A stretch of 64,000 bases of DNA from Ophiobolus disseminans (Eukaryota > Ascomycota > Dothideomycetes > Pleosporales > Phaeosphaeriaceae): contig MU006224.1 in NCBI GenBank assembly GCA_010093685.1, positions 340,476-404,475 of the forward strand, in the 5' to 3' direction. The notes under the pieces are model-generated. The model did not search any database and was not told where the DNA came from. It saw only the letters and a program-made list of their open reading frames with translations. The first letter of the stretch is position 1. Each line of letters starts with the position of its first letter. Shown here piece after piece: positions 21,658-33,204 of this stretch. A program made the translations under genes and the position numbers.

Positions 21658-24166
21658 ATGCATTCCTCTATTCTACTCCTGAGCGCCTATTGCGGTCTTT
21701 CGGCTGCTGCAGGTCCACATCCATGGATGTATGGCGTGCCAGACTACCCAGATCTTGACATGAACGAAGTCATGACCCAAGCAGATGTCAACGACATGGT
21801 AGCCGCAGCGGAGGACATCACCACGGCCTCAGCGACAGCACAATCAACAAACTCAACTTCTCCATCGACAACTGCTGGCCAGGAGCCTTGTGCTATCGTG
21901 AGCAGTGTGATTGCAGCCTTACCATCTGGCGCTAGACCAATCGTTCCGGCAGAGCTTGGAGTTCGATGTCTGCAATCCGTGCCTCTCGACACGAACGGCA
22001 ACTTGAGGCTGATAGACGACATGAAACTGTTTGTCAAATGGCAATCAAACATCGCTTTCCTCAAAAACCCACCTACGGGGTACACTGAGCGACCAATGGA
22101 CATTGTGGGCGAGTTGGACGCCATGAAGAATCAGCTCTCCTCCGGCGAATTTCGGACAGAGTACGATTTCCAGATGAAGATGATGGATCTGTTCAATTCG
22201 GCATATGACAACCACTTTGCATGGCAACCGGATATCCTCGCCTCAGCTATCCAGTTCCAGAGGCCACCTGGCTCGGAGCTAGTGTCTGTCTCAACGGACG
22301 GAGTTGCAGTGCCAGAGATATACATTTACCGGGATGTGATCAAAGCCAACAACGACACTTCTTTCAAACCCTCCGCTGTCAGCATGATTGATGGGCTGAG
22401 TGCCAAAGACTTCCTCACAAATGCTTCCATCCAGGGTGATTTCCACGATGCCGATACAAGATGGAACGCCATGTTCCCGTCTCAAGCTCTCATTGCATCC
22501 GGCACTACCTTCCTGGGAGCCTTCAGAAGCGGCATGTATACAGGGCAGCCGAACACCACCATGCAGTTCGTCAACGGGTCTACATACTCGATGCCAAACC
22601 TCGCTGTTGCTTTTGGCAATTTCACTGGCGTTGACAGTGGCCGAACGTTCTTTCGGAAATTTTGCACCGGTCCTCCGCCCATCGTTCAGGCGCCTGCTCA
22701 GCCAGCTACACCTCTCGACAATTCAGCAAGTGCCCCACCAGCACCATCACATGTTGGCTATCCGAAGGCGGAGCTGATCAATCCAAACTTGGCTGTTGGA
22801 GGTTACTACATCAGTGGCGACCAATACAAGGTATTTTCGCCGCGAACAAACAGACTGATCGAGTACTGACAAACTTCAGGATGTTGCGATTCTGAGCGTT
22901 CCAACATATGATTCGCCAGACGTTCAAAGCTTCCAAAATACTATGCGTGACTTCATCCGCAAGTCCAAAGCAGACGGCAAAACTAAGATGATCTTCGATC
23001 TGCGCGGCAACGGTGGAGGCAACGCCATCCTTGGCTATGACACCTTCAAGCAAGTGTACCCTCAAGCCGAGCAAGAGCCCTTTGGCGGCACACGCTTCCG
23101 CGCCAACGATGCCTTGAACCAAGCTGGCAAGATAACACAAGACTTCCTCGCCGGCAAAACCTTTGCCCAATCCAACCAAACCGCCTTCCAAGAAGCCTTC
23201 GGCCAAGGCACAACCGAAGACGACATCTTCGGCTTCACATCCAGTTTCAACTACCAACACACCCTCGACGCCAACAACGCCGTCTTCCCCTCCTGGGAAG
23301 CAATGTTCGGTCCCGAAACCTTCAACAACGACACCTTCACTCCAACACTCCGCTACAACTACAGCGACGGCATATCCACAACGTACACCGGCTTCTCCGT
23401 CATCGGCTTCAACGACAACAAAAATGAAACCGCAACGCCCCAGCCCTTCAAAGCTCAAGACATGGTCATGTTACATGATGGTATGTGCTCCTCCACATGC
23501 GCCATCGTGTCCGAACTCCTGAAGAACCAGGGCGCTGTACGCACCATTGCTATCGGTGGACGCCCGCAGCCCGGTCCCATGCAGGGCGTCGGCGGCACGA
23601 AAGGCGCGCAGGTCTTCTCGTGGGACGATATTCAAATCCGCATGCAGGCTGTGTATTTCCTCGGCTCGCCCGCTCAACGCAAGGCATGGAACGATACGGA
23701 TCTCGGCCGCACGGCTTTTGCGACGCAGTTATTCACGCGCTCGGCGTACCAGGGCGGGCGTATCGCCGGCGGTGTAAATTTAAAGGACAACTTGAGGCAA
23801 GGGGATGCGAGTAAGACGCCGTTGGAGTTTGTGTACGAGGCGGCGGATTGTAGGATGTTTTTCACGGCGGGCATGGTTAGTGACGTTACGCTGGTTTGGA
23901 AGGGCGTTGCGGATCGTATGTTTCTTGAGGGCGGGATGGGGAAGTGCGTTGAGGGGAGTACGGGGGATGGGACGAGTGTTAGTGGAGGTGGTCAGTTTAG
24001 GGGCGGGGATGGGAAGATTAATGAGCAGGCTGGGTTGAAGGGGAATGGGTCGGCAGCGGGAGATGGGCCGTCGCAGCAGTTTGTTGGTGGTGCATCGAGT
24101 GTGGGTGTGAAGAGTTGGGGGTGGATGGCTGTGGTGGCTGGGCTGGTGATGGGTATGCTGTGGTAG
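21658..24166 (+). CDS. Secreted peptidase S41-family protein, probably GPI-anchored
   Basis: Two exons (21658-22830 and 22880-24166) give 819 residues; the 49-nt intron joins DQYK to DVAILSVP. A signal peptide (MHSSILLLSAYCGLSAAAG) begins the protein. Residues around 400-440 contain KMIFDLRGNGGGNAILGYD, the substrate-pocket motif of tail-specific / CPAF-like S41 peptidases. Near residue 594, LHDGMCSSTCAIVSELLK supplies the probable catalytic serine, and QGVGGTKGAQVFSW follows. Many NxS/T sites are present. The end is a Gly/Ser-rich stretch, then the hydrophobic tail WGWMAVVAGLVMGMLW, as expected for a GPI signal. Such proteins are common in filamentous ascomycetes and are largely uncharacterised. 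It probably acts at the cell surface or in the medium. Confidence 0.88.
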
Positions 24167-24530
24167 TTAAGTCTTGCATATTGATGATTCATACAACGTG
24201 TCGGATCGCAGGTATCAGTAGGTATGTGGGCTGCCTAACGCTGCCCAACACTGCCCAACAGCCCACCCGATCCTATTTCGGTCCTACTCCTACGAGATCA
24301 TGTACACCTCCGTAGCATCCATACGTAGAACAGAATCAAGTCAACCACAACTATCAGAATGCATTCATAGCTATTGTTATTTCCTTCCACTAGTGCGAAG
24401 CCTTCCAACACAACGCTTTATTATCCGATCGGGAAACAAAGGGTTTACACGCCTTCGCAGTACGGGAATATCTCTCCATCCCATCATGAAATCTCTCCAC
24501 ACACAACCTCTATCCCCATCCATCACCACC
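24167..24530. other. convergent spacer with a 10-bp tandem duplication
   Basis: This spacer separates the S41 gene from the hexokinase-like pseudogene. CTGCCCAACA is repeated twice in tandem at 24241-24260. No gene. Confidence 0.5.
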
Positions 24531-25915
24531 CTATCCCCTCCTCTCAATCTCCATCGCCGCAATAATCGCACAACCCGTCCCACTCCCATCCTCCGCACTG
24601 GTAATCCGAATCGACCCCTCCTCCTCCCTCCAATCCAATATCTCCCCCAGCGCCCTCGCCCAGCGCCTCTTGAACTTCGGATGCTTATTCGCCACACCAC
24701 CATCCGCAGCAACATTCCCCTCCGTAATACCCTCCATGGTACAAATAGCCGCAACACCACACGCACATAGTCGCGCGCCGCGGACGGTAATCAGTTCGGC
24801 GATGCGGCGCGAGAATTCGATCTCGACGTCTGTGGGCGTGAGAGTGAGTGTGTCTTTGAATAACTCACGCGTGGATTTGAACTTAGGCGATTCGTCGTCT
24901 TCGATATGCGACAAGAACCCTGTGTCGATGGCGTAAGCCTCGCGCAGCTTAGTCGTATTTTCCTTTCTAAACACTAGGTCGCGGTCCGCGAGGTCGACGA
25001 GTATGAGGCGGAAGATTTCGCCGAGATACAGGCCTGCGGAGAGTTTCTCAAAAACTTGTTCGCCTGGCCGTGGGCTTTCGGCGTCGATTCGCTTGTCGAA
25101 TTTGGTCTGAGGGAGGATGTGGTGCGCGTTGTCGAAGGCGCCGTATTCGCAGTTAACGGCCATTTTGGCGTCGTTTTGGGTGCCCTTATAAGATTTTGTT
25201 CGGTCGTCATTGGCGGGGAGTTTCTTTATGCTGCTCAGCGACGCCATATGTGCTGCGTTGCATCCAGTGCCAAAGATGGCGCCGATAATGGTTTAAGGGT
25301 CGTTGTATGCGGATGCTATCATTGCTCCGACTGTGTCGTTGATGACGCAGATCAATTCGAATGGTAGACCCTTGGATTTCATCTTCTCGCGTAGTTGAAG
25401 GTGAAGCCAAGTGGCATTGGCTTCTCTTTGCTGTAGTCTTTGCCCAAGTTCCTGCTCTTAACAAGGTCTTCGAGCTTGTCCGAAATGAAAGTCCATAGGC
25501 CGTCTGCATCACCAGTCTTCAGGTCTTTAGGCAGTTTGTACTGTTCCTGGTCCAATTCGCTCTTCTCCTTTGCGCCCTCTCTATCGCCATGCAATATTAC
25601 CTTGCAGACTCGAAGATTCGTGCCACCCAGATCAAGTGTCAGTATTTCGCCCTTTTCACTACCGCTTGGTAGGCCAGTCCACGCAAGGTTCATCGGAATA
25701 TTCTGGTCATTCTTCGTCAATCCCTCTTCCAGCTCTTCTCTGAACCGCTCTACAATCTTCTTCAGCTCGCTGCCCGAGACCCAAAATTGCGTATCTAGTT
25801 TGTTGAGCTCGTTTTCTAGTTCTGCTGGCAGGTCGACCATTTTCTCCAGCTCGGAGTGTTGGCGCCATGATGAGTAGGATTCATGATCGATGTGTTGTTG
25901 TGCAGAGGGCGCCAT
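24531..25915 (-). pseudogene. Hexokinase-like pseudogene (internal deletion, frameshift and stop)
   Basis: The 5' part from the ATG at 25915 reads as a hexokinase: VDLPAELENELNKL, PMNLAWTGLPSG, the first phosphate motif LTLDLGGTNLRVCKV and PLGFTF. At about 25400 the sequence jumps directly from GFTF to LQLREKMKSKGLPFELICVINDT in another frame. Compared with family members, some 35 residues are missing, including the sugar-binding RWTKGF segment. After VGAMIASAYNDP a TAA stop (near 25294) sits where the family has an acidic residue. Coding similarity then resumes: IIGAIFGTGCNAAHM, VNCEYGAFDNAHHILP, ESPRPGEQVFEKLSAGLYLGE and the adenosine motif EDGSGTGCAI, to the end at 24531. No intron can explain both defects. 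The remnant is long and well preserved, so inactivation seems recent. A short truncated product remains possible. Confidence 0.85.
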
Positions 25916-26511
25916 TTTGGTATTAGAGTGTCGGAAGCTTCGATAGACACGATTTCAGAAATAATCGAGTAGTCGGTGGTTCTGTATGTACTCTGACCAA
26001 CTGTGGATCCAAAGAGTTGTTCGGTCGCCATGATGACATCACGGGCCAATTTGTGCGTCGTACCTCTTTTGGCGCCAGTGGATATCCAACCCGGGTTCTC
26101 GCTCAGAAGGAACATCTTTCGAGGATATGACGTGCCCTTGGCAGAGAGCGAAGATTGTCGTGAAGTGTGGAGATGTTCGGGCCGAGTGTGTGGGATTGGT
26201 GGGATTAGTTAGTGTTATTTAGTAATAGAAGAAACGTCGGAAGAAAAGTAATTCCAAGAAAAGATAGAGAGCCATAAAAGATATTAAACATGACATTGAT
26301 AAGATAGATTGTTCGATAGCGAGAATGTGTTGTGGTTTGCCTGCAGCCCATAGGTACAGATGATGTATGCCCAAAACGCCGCTGTATGCTGCAAACCTTC
26401 TAAATGGACAAAAGAAAATGATGGTCGTTGAGACCTGACGCAATAGGAAATCAATGTCCACAAATCGCAATGTGGTACTCCTCACCCCGTCTAACTATAC
26501 CCATAGCGCTC
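25916..26511. other. intergenic, no gene recognised
   Basis: The 5' flank of the hexokinase-like pseudogene and 3' flank of the Mpv17-family gene. One AT-rich open frame (26219-26485, minus) is hydrophobic, but I see no support for it. Confidence 0.45.
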
Positions 26512-27515
26512 TCAAGCCACGCACTTCTGCTTCTCACCCACCCGCTCCCTCTCTTCAACCCTCACAACCCCCCTCTCAACCTGCACCTCATGCTCCGCTT
26601 CCTCGTCTTTCGCCGCCTGCTGATTAAGCAAACTCAAATACGTCTGCCAACCAATTGCGATAACGCCAGCAAAAATGCTCCTGTACTGTACAGGTATATA
26701 CGTAAAACTAAACGCCGTAATCGCAGGCCACACTTTGCAGCTATTGATCCAACTCGTGGGCACGGTGTTCTTTATGCGCTCGACGACGTCGGGGAGAGCT
26801 GCGCCGGAGAGGAGGGACTGCATGCCGAAGAAGTAGCAGTTGAAGAGCGGGGTGAAGAGGGCTTGGTTGACTACGATCTAGTGGTAATGTTAGGAGTTGC
26901 GCACAAAGTCGAGAGGGGAAAGGGGTGGCTTCCCTTTGTCGAAAGCGACAATATCTTACTCCCATAGTTGAAATTGTTCCCTAGCCACAAAAACCACTTG
27001 TACGCTGGGATCGAACTCATGCCCCCAATCAACAACGAGCGGCCAGTACGATGCCAGTCGCGGTTGTCGCTCCATTCTTGGACCCAGCCCTTTTCTTCGC
27101 CTTCTTCCGCTATCGTCTCAACCGGCGTCGGACCTGTTATGCTCTGGGCAACCATGTCGCCGAGAAAGTATATTACCAGCGAGGATATGAACTGCGTCCT
27201 GTATGGATTCCTCTGCTGTACGCGACCGTATGCGCGGAAGGGCTCATAAATGGGCTCTAGCCACAGCCAGTTTGCGCCCGGAATGGTATTTGCGCTCTCG
27301 GGCGCCTTCTGCGCTACTGGCGGCTTTGAAGCATGGCAACGGCGAGTAACGTGTGACGGTGAAGTCCGTAAGCGTGCGCTTTGAAAGGTTGTCGAATTTC
27401 CGGCTGTCCGACTCCGGACTTCGAAATTTGGTATGCGCCGCAAGCCTGTACGGGCCCAGGCGCAAAATGCGGGTATCATGATGGCGGTCGGTGGGCTCTC
27501 ATGAGTCCTGTTCAT
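26512..27515 (-). CDS. Mpv17/PMP22 family membrane protein
   Basis: Two exons give 315 residues if the intron is 26933-26878. The N-terminus is rich in Arg and Ser without acids, like a mitochondrial presequence; MIPAFCAWARTGLRR at 27479 is an alternative start. The Mpv17 pattern follows: YGRVQQRNPYRTQF, LVIYFLGDMVAQSITG, DWHRTGRSLLIGG, SIPAYKWFLWLGNNFNYGSK, then VVNQALFTPLFNCYFFGMQSLLSG and the signature WPAITAFSFTYIPVQYRSIFAGVIAIGWQTYLS, which I give here only in overlapping parts of the family consensus W-P-x-x-x-x-x-x-F and W-x-x-Y-L-S. The family forms channels or supports lipid and ROS homeostasis in inner mitochondrial or peroxisomal membranes. The odd point is the splice donor, which reads AAG|GGAAGC. 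A canonical GT donor upstream with acceptor GTAG|TC would also keep frame but drop about ten conserved residues. Confidence 0.85.
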
Positions 27516-28016
27516 GAAGGAAACGTGGGAGGGCTGAGGAAATGAAGTGTTGAGGTCTGGTTTGTTATCTGCGTCGGACTTGTGATTAGGTCCCGAGGGT
27601 CGGCTTGCGGATATTCAGGGTCCAAAGGGGCGACGACAATGCGCCGGCTGCGGCCTGTCTTAGTCAGCGAAGTGTTGTGACGTGCTCCGTACTCACAAAC
27701 TTCGGTCGCTTCATCTACGATGTTGGATGACACAACATAAAACTTAATTTGGGACATTTAGATTTGCCTATCTATGCCACTTAGACAATAAGGGCATATT
27801 CACGTTCGAAAAATGTCACTCAAAATCATTCGAGGATTCTGTTGAAGCCGCAATGCACTCGACCCTTGTCCGAGTCTCATTCGTCGTGTAAATTATATGT
27901 ACAGGTAAATGTAGGAGCAGCGAAACAGCTACTCGTCATGGGCAAGCCCGCTAAACACTAAAGTATGCTTTTGATATTCAAAAAGAAGAGAAGAAAACAA
28001 CCAATAGTACTCAGAC
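27516..28016. other. intergenic, no gene recognised
   Basis: About 500 bases carrying the promoter of the Mpv17-family gene and the 3' end of the LPMO gene. Confidence 0.5.
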
Positions 28017-29123
28017 CTAAAGGCACTGAGAGTAGTAGTCGTTCTGCTTTTGGCAGGTCGATCCGCTGGCACAGGCAGTGGCACCGGTGAAACCCTTACC
28101 ACCGCACTGAGCCCACTTCTGAGCAGTCGCGCCGCCGGCGCCAGTAGCAGGAGTAGCAGCAGGCTTTGCGACCGTAGCGAGGGTGGTCTTCGCTGGGGCA
28201 GCAGGTGTGGCAGGCTTGGGGGTGGTCGCAGGAGCCTTGGTGGGGGTAGCAGGGGCAGGTACGGGAGCCTTGGAGGGAGTAGCAGGTGCTGGTGCAGGGG
28301 CTGCGCCGCCGCTGCTGGGTGTCCAGACCTTGGGTCCGATGGCTGGATAGGTGGTGGCACCCTTGTAGATGTCGAAGTTGACACCGGCATCAGTGGCCTT
28401 GTATGCGCCGGGGAATGAGACACCGGCCGGGAGAGCGACGGTGCCTGAGCCTCCAACGGTGACGTGAACGCACTCCATGTCTGCGAGAGTTAGTTAGCAG
28501 ATGTCCTTCATGTGATTCGTACATTTGAACTTACAGAACTGAGCACCACCGATCCTGTCACCCTCGTGGAGCGCGTTGATCTCCGGGCGCAGGAAGTAGT
28601 CGCCGGGCGCAAGGCCAACGGGAAGCTTCATGGAGTGCTGTCCCCTCTTTCCAGTGTAGCTTCCAGCGATGAGCTTGTCGACAGCCCAGGTCTTGCCGTC
28701 GAAGGTGTCCTCCCAAAGCTTGGTCCAGGAGTTCGCGCCGGCCTTGGATGCGTACACCATGATGGGTCCCTTGTGGGACTAAACCTAAGGTCAGTAACTG
28801 AACGCCTTCATCGAAGGATAGGGTGCTGGGCATACCGGGTCAATGATATCGTCGCCACCATCGTTGGTGTTGTGGTGCCATTCGAACGTGATCTCATCAC
28901 CGCCGTTGACAGGGATAGACTTGGAGGCCTTGACGCCGGCGACGTTGCACGTCATAGCTGAAGATGTGACATCCGTAATGGGGTTGTTGTTGGGAGGGCT
29001 GTCGATGTATCCACCGGCTTTGTTTCCTACACCCTGATCCTTTCCATTGACAAGGACGTTCCATACGGTGGTATGGGCAGCGGCGGCACCAGCAAGGGCG
29101 AGAGCAACGATTGAGGTCTTCAT
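28017..29123 (-). CDS. AA9 lytic polysaccharide monooxygenase with CBM1
   Basis: Three exons (29123-28836, 28778-28535, 28480-28017) give 331 residues. The signal peptide MKTSIVALALAGAAAA ends directly before His17 (HTTVWNVLVNG), the N-terminal copper ligand of the histidine brace. Splicing restores the second ligand region (FEWHHN, then DDIIDPSHKGPIMVYASKA) and the axial-tyrosine segment GAQFYMECVHV, both across introns. A Pro/Ala/Thr-rich linker of about 80 residues leads to a fungal cellulose-binding module (WAQCGGKGFTGATAC, then GSTCQKQNDYYSQCL) at the extreme C-terminus. The enzyme cleaves crystalline cellulose oxidatively outside the cell, using an electron donor and H2O2 or O2. The GMC oxidoreductase at 8.5-10.5 kb could be such a donor, but nothing links the two. 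Confidence 0.95.
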
Positions 29124-31245
29124 CTTCGGATTTGGATTGGTATAATGTAAAGTGTTGTTGTAGTGAGTGACTGGTCAAAGACTGAAAAGAAGAGTAATTG
29201 AAAACGAATGCAACGACTATGAACGAGTGAGTCGAAAAGAGTGTGAGCTTCAAGCGTGCCCTTCAAATTCTGGGCAAGGTATGACCTTTATACTTCGAAG
29301 CCTACATGACCCTGATCAGACATAAGTCTATCTCGCTTGGTGATTACTCCTGCCGCAGGACCATGACTAAAGCAGCCACCCGGGGATGTGGTGGCAAACG
29401 TGCAGGTGTCTTCATCGCGGACAGGTTAGAGGCGTCCTTTGCCAGCCGTTTGCCGTTGGAACAAGGCTGGCGTCTGTCGAGGCGAAGCACCCACAGTCCC
29501 GGAGCGGTCAAGAAGGTATCGAACACCCTTGCGTGCGATCCGATCCAGACCCAAGACCACGAAACGGGCCAATCAAGATGTTGGAAGACATGAAACATAG
29601 GCAATGAAAATCCCCATGTCTCTTGTCGTTCAAATCTGCATCCTGAATTTTTCCAGAGCTTCGGCGTCAACTAGGTAGAACGTCATGGCTCCGTTCGTCG
29701 CAGTGAAGAAGGTGTTTGAATCATAGCCGCGTCTATTCTTATGGGTGCACAAACCGTGACGGTCGTTCTATGTCAAGCGTGACTTCTCGTGTACCGCATG
29801 ATCCATGCAATTTCACGTTTACCCAGGGAGTGAACAAAGAAACCCGACTCAGATTCTCATGGGAATCGGCGCGTCATCCTGATTGCGGAAGCTGGTCCGT
29901 TCACGCCGCAGCCTCGCCCCGTTTTTGTGGGTCGTGGAGATTGGCCGAGGCTTTGTGCATGTTTTGGAGAGCGCCAATGTTGCGAAACTGGCGGTAAAGC
30001 TCCGTCTGTTGGTGACACTTTCCTCAAAAGCAGGTCGAAGGATTCCGCTTCGATTCAGAGTCAATGGAAATTGTTTTTGAAGCGACAAAGCGTGGGGTTA
30101 TTGTTTTAGGGTGAGTCGCAGTGAGGATGCAACGATTCCTGTGTTGTGGGCAACCTAGGTGATTCAACATGGACAATACAGTACATGCTGCATAGCTTGT
30201 GCGAGTTTGTGCACGCGTATTTCGAAGAGTCGCACGCTTGACGCAAAGTCCGCGCCAAGTCAGGACTCTGTATTGGTTTTCCAGGCGTCAATCATCCCTC
30301 TCTTTGGTGATCTTTGCATCCTTCAGTAACACCCTCTCAAAAACAAAAGTCAGTCAGATGTCGTCGCTTAGATGCACATTGGACTGCAACCGACAGTGTG
30401 GTGGCAAGAAGGCGTCAAACGACGTCGAAGACAGGCGTTGTGTCATGTTTGACGGGGTTTCCAAGCGCCTGGTCTAAGTGCACGGACAGCTCCCTGAAAC
30501 CTGGTTGACGTGCGCCACAGCTGCACGATAGCAAGGAGACGCCGGGCGCCTGATATTACAGTCCTATGCATATGGTCTCGCGATCTTGGGCAGGCTGCAA
30601 GGCTGTCGATAAGCTATGGGCCCACCGGACTTCACCATCACCAGAGTGACAACCAATCTAAAGTGGCCAAATCAACCATAAACTGTAGATTGTGTGAAAG
30701 AGTTGATTCTCCGTTCCACGTACCTGTTCGGAAACAACGTGTTGTTTCTGTTGGTGCTCGCTGGTGGCAACGATATCGAGCCAACATCCACGCCACACGT
30801 CCCGCTGCAACACAATGTGCCCGACTAGCCCTACTCGGCGATTGGAAGTCATTTAAACAAGTAAGGGGTGAATGAACGACCAGCAATTGCGCGATGCGCA
30901 CGATGAAGAGTTGTGAAATTAGGATATTCTCTTGATGCCAGTGAAACTGTGGATGGAGAGAAAGTCACTGCTCTTCCAGCCAACGTGGGTACGGAGATGG
31001 CTGGCCATCGGGGTTGCTTTTGCTACCTGCCAGTTCAGCATCACCAGGCGTGAGTACGCCCAGTACCCGCTTGTTACAGAATGCTACTGTTTTCTGGAGC
31101 TTGCACGGTGGAAGCTTACCGTGTGATTGTTACCGTAGCATTGTAGCTCTTGTTGAAAGATTCGACAGGTTGGACACTTTCAAGGCTGCCGCAGCGCTGG
31201 AGGGTAGATGAACGGACACTTGAATTAGCCTTCCAAAATCCTTAT
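29124..31245. other. 2.1 kb intergenic region, no gene recognised
   Basis: A long stretch between the LPMO promoter and the 3' end of the Vps51 gene. Open frames are under 135 codons and lack motifs or spliceable continuation. Near 30151 is a partial match (ACCTAGGTG) to the repeated palindrome. Confidence 0.5.
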
Positions 31246-32093
31246 TCACTCAGAATCACCCTCCTCTTGTATGATGACCTCGCATTCTGCTCTGAGAGCT
31301 TGGACGCCAGCAACGTCTTTCCATTTACCGAGAGTCTTGCTTACTTCTTCCCAATCTCGTTCTGCTTCCTCGTCCTGGTCCTCCTCAATGAGCTCACGAA
31401 GTCGGCGTGGCGTGTCTAGGATCCATCGAACAGTGTCCTTTTGTATCTGCTTCTGTGCCGCCGCTTCAGCCTCGCCAGCATCTTGTTCGACTCGCACGCT
31501 AATGCCTAAACCTTCTGCTTTTGTTTGTAGACCTTGCATCGAAGATGACAAGGATGCCGCTACCTCAGCAATATGTGATATGGCGGGGCCGAGTGTGTGC
31601 GTCGTAGGAGCCAGTGGGTCCATGTTCCCGCGCATGCGTCGGATGGTGCTCGTTGCCGAGAGCAGCTTGGAGTAGTTGTCGTAGACGAGTGATTTTCTGT
31701 CGCTGTCGAGGTTCCGGATTTCTTCCTATGATTAGCTACCGCCTTCGTAAAACCTTGATGCTACTCACGTGATACTAGGTCAGCTTCTACTCTGAGAACG
31801 CCCTTCAAGCCCTCTTTGGCCAGCAAGCCATCAACGAATGCATCTGCGATGAAGTCGGCGCCGTCCAGCTCCGTCAGCGTCTCGTCTTCCTCTGGACCAA
31901 GATCCGTGCGTGTTGACTCCTCCGATATTTTAGCGTCTACTTCTTTGGCTGCGTTTTTAAGGCCATAAAACTCGCGCAGAGCTGCTCGATTGCGACGCGC
32001 TGGTTGGGGAGCTCTTGAGCTGTCGAAGGATGTGCGGGTGGATGAGGGACTGCGGATTGAGATGCTGCCTCTTGGTGAGGCTATTGTGGACAT
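31246..32093 (-). CDS. VPS51: Vps51/Vps67 family GARP/EARP complex subunit
   Basis: Two exons (32093-31769 and 31721-31246) give 266 residues. The N-terminus is Ser-rich and basic with ALREFYGLK, the short motif near the start of Vps51 proteins that binds the Tlg1 syntaxin. The junction forms VEADLVSQIRNLDSDRKSLV, followed by YDNYSKLLSATSTIRRMR, the signature of the Vps51/Vps67 domain. The remainder is helical and charged, likely coiled coil, ending in acidic residues. Vps51 links the GARP tether to its SNARE for endosome-to-Golgi traffic. The acceptor AAG|AA (at 31722) was chosen because it alone keeps the IRNLDSDR frame. Length is moderate compared with the short yeast protein. It shares a 224-bp divergent promoter with the Rmi1 gene. 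Confidence 0.9.
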
Positions 32094-32317
32094 TTCTGAT
32101 TGCTAGAGTGCTTTTTAGAACACGTTGAGCCTAGGCACAAGGCATGTATGCGTCTATGACAGAGATTGTGGATGTCGAGGGGTGGTGGACCCTGAGCGGG
32201 TTGCCGAGGCCACTTTTTAGAAACGCCCAAGTCATTCACGCGACGCGTCCTTCCTTTCCCCCTCTAAGAATGCTCAACCACGAGCATTGAACCTCAACTC
32301 AACAACTAGAAGTCATC
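32094..32317. promoter_or_regulatory. divergent promoter, VPS51 / RMI1
   Basis: Only 224 bases lie between the two start codons. A C/T-rich stretch near 32245-32265 precedes the RMI1 start. No specific factor site is assigned. Confidence 0.45.
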
Positions 32318-33007
32318 ATGGCAGCTAACATCGCACTCGAGCTAACACAGCACCTTCATGCGCGACACCTCTACCCGAGTACGGCGTGGATGCAGAACTT
32401 CCTTTCCACGACACGTCCAAACACGCCACTTCCTGCTCTGAAGCAGACAGTCGGGTTTCGCCTTCTTGCGTCCGATATCACAACTTCACTCAACCCGCCC
32501 GCAACTTCATTGTTTCCTGAAGACATCCTGAGAGGTACCGTACAGTGTCGGATTGTCAGCGGACCTGTTGTTTGCCAGATCCTCGACATTGAAGACATTG
32601 GCAATTCGCGCTGGTCCCAAGTAGAAGCCATTGAGGCGAAAGAGCGCGGTGAGATGACCAAGGGAAGGGAGATTGTGAGAGTGGTGGAGCAGGAGAATGA
32701 CGACCCATCCGCCGCCACAGCACCCATACATAGCAGAGGTCCATTCAAGCTGTTGCTGCAAGACGCAAAGGGCGTCAAGATCTATGCACTGGACGTCCGA
32801 GGCATCGAGGGCTTGAACACAAACATGACCATGGGCGTCAAGCTTTCGCTGAGGAATGTCGACGTTCGCAGGGCGGTCGTCATGCTTGAACCAGGCAATG
32901 TGCAGATATTGGGTGGCAAGCTAGAAGCGTTCGACAAGGCGTGGAAAGAGGGTCGCAAGGAGAGGTTGATGAATGCTGCGAACTCTGGTGGAGGCATTGC
33001 GGGGTGA
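32318..33007 (+). CDS. RMI1: RecQ-mediated genome instability protein 1 (Rmi1)
   Basis: An intronless frame of 229 residues. The N-terminus has the three-helix region (HARHLYPSTAWMQNFLST, PLPALKQTVGFRLLASDIT) and then the OB-fold of Rmi1: CQILDIEDIGNSRWSQVEAI, ERGEMTKGREIVRVV, PFKLLLQDAKGVKIYALDV, MGVKLSLRNVDVRRAVVMLE and VQILGGKLEAFDKAW. These blocks match fungal Rmi1 closely. Rmi1 binds Top3 and the RecQ helicase Sgs1 and helps dissolve double Holliday junctions in the nucleus. Length is normal for fungal members. The 3' neighbour is a short set of possible orphan exons starting within 200 bases. Confidence 0.92.
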   Translation: MAANIALELTQHLHARHLYPSTAWMQNFLSTTRPNTPLPALKQTVGFRLLASDITTSLNPPATSLFPEDILRGTVQCRIVSGPVVCQILDIEDIGNSRWSQVEAIEAKERGEMTKGREIVRVVEQENDDPSAATAPIHSRGPFKLLLQDAKGVKIYALDVRGIEGLNTNMTMGVKLSLRNVDVRRAVVMLEPGNVQILGGKLEAFDKAWKEGRKERLMNAANSGGGIAG

Positions 33008-33204
33008 CCGACAGCGACAGCCTGCATTTCTGGGCAGCCTTTCATCATTACCTGGCCCTGACTCTTCTTGGAGGCCACGCTGCGACGAAATTATCCATCA
33101 AGCTGGCCTTCTCCTGGAGGTTTCTTATCCATCAAGCATACTTCCGGTACAGCCTGCTCTGCGACGTTTGTATAGGTGTGCTTCACCGCCGTGTGAATCT
33201 ACTC

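Noticed and set aside
26219..26485. A hydrophobic 88-residue minus-strand frame
   Set aside because: AT-rich composition explains its hydrophobicity; no start context, splice partner or family signal.
31500..31721. Acceptor CATAG directly before GAAGAAATC in the Vps51 gene
   Set aside because: It shifts the frame; the acceptor three codons' distance away at AAG|AA restores IRNLDSDRKS and the full-length frame.
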